Source: Selaginella tamariscina (lineage: Eukaryota; Streptophyta; Lycopodiopsida; Selaginellales; Selaginellaceae). From it: a stretch of 64,000 bases of DNA. Under the pieces are notes generated by a model. The model made no database searches. It was not told the origin of the DNA and saw only the letters and a program-made list of their open reading frames with translations. The translations under genes and the position numbers were made by a program. Each line of letters starts with the position of its first letter. The first letter of the stretch is position 1. Positions 59,163 through 64,000 of this stretch are shown here, piece by piece. The stretch is from assembly GCA_003024785.1 (NCBI GenBank), contig PUQB01000096.1, positions 62,001 to 126,000 on the forward strand, in the 5' to 3' direction.

Positions 59163-61527
59163 GCATATTATATATGTATATATCAACAAACTAGAATGGA
59201 AATGTGAAATGAAATGCCGTAGATATGTGTGTGTGCACATATACGTATAATACATACATATATATAAATTATATATATATATATATATATAAAGAGAGAG
59301 AGAGAGAGAGACATCAATATGTATATGTGTGTACATAAGTACCTTGCTGAACTCGTTAAAAAATCATTGTTTGAATAACTTAATTTTACACACACACACA
59401 CATATAAGTTGTTTTTTTTTTATATATCTAGATACATAATTTATTTAATATTTAAAATACATGTTTAAAAAATGAAATTCTAAAAATTAAAAGAAAAAAT
59501 AAAAAAACAAATTAAAATAGAGAACACTCAGGGAATGTTTTTAAAATTGTGATTATTTTATACTTAATTATGTTTTGAACTTCTACTTTAACTTAAAAGT
59601 TTAAACTTGAGTAATAGTTACACACACACACACACACCTTGTGATGTGTATAACTCTGGAACAGCTGATAAAGAAGAATGAAGAAGGTAATATTCTGCTC
59701 CAAGAGAAAGAAGATTCCATGCAGCAATCAATATGACGCAGAAGAGAATCGAAACGCTGCTCATTAAAGCACCCACAAAAACCGGAGCTAATAACTTGCA
59801 TGCTAAATCAATCCGTCTCATCATCGTGTTCATTTCCACTAATAAATCCGGTCTTTTAGCAGATATATTAACAACCCTGTATATTAATAATATTATTGAA
59901 AAAGAATATACATAGAATATGCTTGTACATAATAAATATATGAATATGTATAAAGAAAATAAAATCACACACATACATACATATACATATACATAGATAG
60001 ATATATAGAGAGAGATGTACACACACACACACATATATATAACTATGTATGTATGTATGTATTTACATATATGCAGACAAACACACTATACACATAGACA
60101 CACGCACGCAAATACAGATATATACATGTTATACATTAAGTATGCTAATACATTATACTAATTTTAGTCCATGAATAACTAAATACTAAATAAAGAAATA
60201 ATTATAGTGTTAAGTATTGATAATAAAACTTTTAAATTAATAAAACACAACTTGTTTCAATATTTAAGTTTTATTCCAGAGTACTTAGTTATATGACATA
60301 TATACTTAACACACACCCCCACACACGCAAATAAACATACAACGATGTAAACATACGTCAATCACATATATATATATATATAAACTAATTACTTAACAAA
60401 TTTATTAATTTATTAATTTAAGTAAATTATTAATTAATTAATTAATTATAATTACCAGTCACGTTCCAAGAGAATGTTGCAAGCAAGCTCGGCCAGAGAG
60501 CGTGTAGCACCAAATATATCTATTACCGCGATAATAAAAAGAAATAAATAAACCATTTTGCTACGTTGAAGAAGTAAACATATCATTAACAAGGCTGCTA
60601 ACAATACGGATCCGTTTCTCACTGCCACTGATATTCGTATCACCTACAAAATAATAAATAAATAAATAATATATAATTAACATCTTATTGGAAAAGAATA
60701 TTCCTGGCATTTTCAAATTCTCCAAATTAAATAAATATAATTAATAATCTATTTCACATAATTTATAAAATAAATCTTATTTATATTCATTAATTTTTTG
60801 ATAATATATCATTACCTTAATATCATTAGTATTGTCCAGCCATTCACCAACATAAACACCCAGGAGAGCAATACTTAGTGCCTCTACGAGGCCATATACG
60901 GCTGTGAGCAGTAGAGACTCCGGCCATATACTTATCATAAACAAAGCTACATTAAAGTCCCACATCCTGCAAAATATAATTATAAATATATTAATAATTC
61001 AGATTTTTAATAATAAATTAAATTTTCATATATATATATATACACCATTAAAGTTTGTCATATTTACATAAATATAATGCATTTCACAATTAAAAACATA
61101 GTTTTTTTTAAATAATAAAAATTTATGTTTTATTATATTTAACTCCAAAATGCAGCCAGTCAGATATGCTTATTGCAATAATTATATAACGATGTGCCAT
61201 TTCTCGAACATTTGCTACTATGATAATTTTAACATTTAACAATGAAAAAACTTCATTTTATGTCTGTTATGAAATTAAATATACATTCTTAATTAACTAA
61301 TTATAAATTTTAAGTCAAAATACAATTATTCAAGTTTCTCAAGAGTAGTAGATATGTAAATTTAAATAGGTAGATCTGATATATTTTAAGGGTATGTATA
61401 TGTAAAATTTAAAATATATATCTTAATAAACACTTACCCAGCACCCCATCGGGCCAAAAAATGAGCAGCATAAATAAAATTAAGCATCTTTTTATTAACT
61501 GTTTCATTCTCCACTGTAACAAAAACA

Positions 61528-61559
<32 letters not shown>

Positions 61560-61674
61560 ACTATATAATGTACAAATCATTACCTGTTTCTTCATCTTCC
61601 TGTGGAAGAATTAAAGATCTTTCGTCGGATTCATAAGGCTCTATCAAGAGAGGAAGCGTTAAACTTGCATCCAT
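57755..61674 (-). CDS. Ferroportin/IREG iron exporter (SLC40 family), copy 1
   Basis: Multi-pass membrane exporter of Fe2+ and other divalent metals, at the plasma membrane or tonoplast in plants. Exons: 61584-61674, 61438-61513, 60816-60966, 60456-60643, 59638-59876, 58943-59067, 58645-58816, 58403-58540, 58217-58327 and 57755-57880, all GT-AG. Family blocks: [106 protein letters not shown], and [12 protein letters not shown] with [16 protein letters not shown] at the end. Phases agree everywhere except between 59638 and 59067, where a small linker exon (near 59340-59370) or another donor is needed; that loop is variable in the family. About 472 residues plus the linker, near the usual 500. 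Confidence 0.93.
59090..59159. repeat. TA then GA microsatellite in a ferroportin intron
   Basis: TA run of about 26 bp followed by a GA run of about 42 bp; a shorter TA/GA pair lies at 59269-59311 in the same intron. Confidence 0.92.
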
Positions 61675-61963
61675 AGTTAATTAAATGTTTACCAGACCAC
61701 TACTAAACAAATTGTATATTAATACGTATAATAATAATATGTTTTCTAATACAATTTTTATATTCTAATATTTATATTCACACACACACACACACACACA
61801 TATATATACATGTATTATACACAAAAATTAATTCATTAAATTTTTTTTTAAAGGTGTTCTTTTACAGTGATAACTTTTTTTCCGGTGACTGCCGGGAAAA
61901 TAAACAAGTATATATTAATTAATAGATAATTGACATGTGTCACAGTAGCTAATTAAAAAATAA

Positions 61964-61969
61964 CACGTG
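61964..61969. promoter_or_regulatory. CACGTG box upstream of ferroportin copy 1
   Basis: G-box about 290 bp upstream of the start codon. Plant iron-response bHLH factors bind such words; a single box is weak evidence. Confidence 0.3.
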
Positions 61970-62790
61970 GCATAACATTTTACCGGTGGCGGCCGGAAAG
62001 CGCAGTTACATACGACATGCCATCTAGAACAATGATACTTTAATAATAATAGGACCCAGAAAACTACATGTTGCAGATTAAATTTATAAAATATATATTT
62101 ACACTAATCACATTAAATTAATTTGCTATTATTTCAAAATGTATTAAAAAACATGTTAGAACCTTAATTTAACAAAATTCAAAGAAGAGTTTAAACAGGG
62201 AATCAAAATGTCATATTTAAATTATATATAGAATTCAGATAATTAATATTGAACACAAATATATATAAATATTGTAAGCCCACCTTGCACCTGCATCTCT
62301 ATGTCCATGTGCTTCCCCAGATAATTTCTTCCCTACACAATGCCTATTTTTCTTAAACCTCATTAATTCTCAGGTTTAGAGGTGTTTAGGGTTTTCTGCA
62401 ATGAGAACAAGTATTTTAAAAGTTTATTTTCATATATTTTAGTATTTATATACTAATTAATTTAAATTTCAAAATATTTATAAAAACAATGGGTCTATGA
62501 GCGGAGTACAAGAAAAAAGGTCAAAAAAAAGCTTAAAAGTTGGCGTAAGTACTTAATTAGACGTTTCAATTAATTATGAATTAATGTTAATTAATTAAAT
62601 CATTTACTTAAACTAGTTAATTTTAGCGGGCACGGTTTGCAGAAATCAGTATGAAGGTAAACAATATAATAAACTAAATTAATAAGATTATTAAAATATA
62701 TTAATACTTATATAAAGATGGAAAGCAAGCCTGAAGCATGTTGAAGCTGCAAAGTGTTATATACCCAAACTTACACAACATATATTAATA

Positions 62791-62791
62791 G

Positions 62792-62823
<32 letters not shown>

Positions 62824-62827
62824 TGTG

Positions 62828-62865
<38 letters not shown>
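62791..62865. repeat. TG then GA microsatellite
   Basis: TG run followed by a GA run, 75 bp. Confidence 0.92.
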
Positions 62866-62868
<3 letters not shown>

Positions 62869-63035
62869 GTTTTCAGGATGCGATAGTTCTAAGAGTTGAT
62901 ATTTTCTTATATATAAACATTTAATTAATTTTATTAACGAAGAATTTATTTATATTACACGCACACGTTTGTTTGAACACGAAAGAAAAAAAAGTACACT
63001 AATTCACTTAATTGGATTAAACCCGTTTTAGCTTC

Positions 63036-63255
63036 TTAAACCTTGAACCAAGATTCTGGGGAGGCCATTATTCTTTCAAGCACTAAGTATGTAAATTTTA
63101 ACTTGGTTTCTAACCATTTTAGCACCTTGTCAAAATGGAACAAGTGTCCACGTACATTATATGTATATACGGTGTATAACAATGCTGCCATAGTTACCGA
63201 ACCAAATGAAACCAGTACTAAGTCTCCGAAGTCCTAAAAAAAACTTATATATATT

Positions 63256-63316
<61 letters not shown>

Positions 63317-64000
63317 AAAAGTTTGAATTTGTAATGTAAACTTTATTTAAAAAAATAAATTAGAAAATTTAAGTTAAAGAGCCTTTTAAATTATATGGTA
63401 AAGATGTTTGTAATTAAGAAATATTATATATGTCCGTCTAATAAAATATCTACGTTTTCAATTATAAATTAAATTTCTAATACAGTTTTTAGCTTATATT
63501 ATATAGCTTATAAAATGTAATAATTGTCAATCTGGATATAATTTATGTTAAGTCTTACTAATTATGATGTTAATTATTAATATATTATTATTATTATTAC
63601 TTATGTAAAAAATACCTGTGGACGAGAGGCAATCATAGCCATCACAAAGGAGATCATTTGCATGAATGACTGCAATGAGTTTTGCACACCACCAATAACT
63701 CCTCGTTCACTTTCAGGAGCAGAGGACTAATGATAAATAAATAAATAAATAAATAAACTCTAAATATTACTTAATTACACACATACACACATATATATGT
63801 GTATGTATGTATACATATTTAAAAATTAATTAGATTTTTAAATTATATTACCTGCATAAGCTGTGTTACGGCTAAATCAAATGACCATAATCCAAAGCGG
63901 GATAGAATGACTCCAATAATAAGCATTGTTGAAGAATATACTTCATTTTTAACAAATACAGATGCAACGCAAATTAAAAGGCAAGACCACTGTTAAAAAC
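63036..64000 (-). CDS. Ferroportin/IREG, copy 2 (3' exons only in the window)
   Basis: Tandem copy of the gene at 57755-61674. Exons 63852-63989, 63616-63726 and 63036-63233 match copy 1 exons 58403-58540, 58217-58327 and 57755-57880 closely, with the same phases and splice sites. The C-terminus differs: where copy 1 stops after KVLKWL, copy 2 reads on for 24 residues (ETKLKFTYLVLERIMASPES then WFKV) before TAA at 63036. The homology continues through the copy 1 3' flank, so copy 1 probably gained an earlier stop, or copy 2 lost one. The rest lies outside the window. Confidence 0.9.
63256..63313. repeat. TA then GA microsatellite in an intron of ferroportin copy 2
   Basis: Sits just upstream (gene sense) of the last exon. 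Copy 1 has a CA run at about 57905-57940 in the matching place, so the repeat type changed after duplication. Confidence 0.92.

Larger units (their letters stand above)
61675..63035. other. Intergenic between the two ferroportin genes
   Basis: Promoter side of copy 1. It holds imperfect CCGGTGxCxGCCGG repeats near 61880 and 61983 and long microsatellites near 62790. No gene seen. Confidence 0.6.

Noticed and set aside
1-64000. CRISPR-like, operon-like or prokaryotic features
   Set aside because: All genes are plant-type with GT-AG introns. The short regular repeats are microsatellites or LTR arrays, not spacer arrays.

Overview
This window is nuclear DNA of a land plant. The evidence is a set of plant genes with short GT-AG introns (about 54 to 550 bp): the peroxisomal protease DEG15, an ELF3 clock protein, ferroportin/IREG iron transporters, type I MADS-box genes, a plant SRPBCC/lachrymatory-factor-synthase-like protein and fragments of a pullulanase and a family 1 glycosyltransferase. 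Ty3/gypsy chromoviruses add to this. Intergenic DNA is AT-rich and full of TA, GA and CA microsatellites. I cannot name the species.

Layout. 1-2920: DEG15, minus strand, running off the left edge. 3518-6534: a small broken LTR element. About 6970-7760: a decayed PIF/Harbinger transposase. About 8535-9805: decayed exons of a pullulanase/limit dextrinase. 11621-38630: a retrotransposon block. It holds three copies of one chromodomain Ty3/gypsy family: 11621-17346 on plus, 18556-24651 on minus and 32411-38630 on minus. The first two have clean target-site duplications. Between them lies an older gypsy fossil split by a gag-protease LTR element (26609-31086, target duplication GATGG). Next come a 365-bp TRIM-like mini-element (31872-32236) and a loose inverted LTR piece (32238-32410). 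About 39780-40170 is a broken UGT fragment and 43560-45200 another eroded gypsy relic.

From 46 kb the window is a gene island: an SRPBCC protein (46023-46448), an ELF3-like gene (about 48.1-50.0 kb), a MAKR/BKI1-like gene on minus (50500-51117), an OCTOPUS/DUF740-like gene (53161-54123), a type I MADS gene (55291-55815), a Cys/His/Asp-rich orphan ORF (56005-56655), a second type I MADS gene with an intron inside its MADS box (56801-57570, minus), and two tandem ferroportin genes (57755-61674, and 63036 to past the right edge, both minus).

The most interesting signal is in the retroelements. In the chromovirus family the stretch just inside the 5' LTR, where a tRNA primer site is expected, is instead a perfect 13-nt complement of a stretch about 29 nt downstream of the LTR TATA box, so of the likely 5' end of the transcript. 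That is the arrangement of self-primed reverse transcription known from Tf1/sushi elements. The unrelated-looking TRIM shows the same arrangement with a different 12-nt pair. The chromovirus copies are also crowded with an ACAGGA/TCCTGT word, in LTRs and coding parts alike. A second pattern is that several host introns have a GT or CT microsatellite beginning exactly at the 5' splice site.
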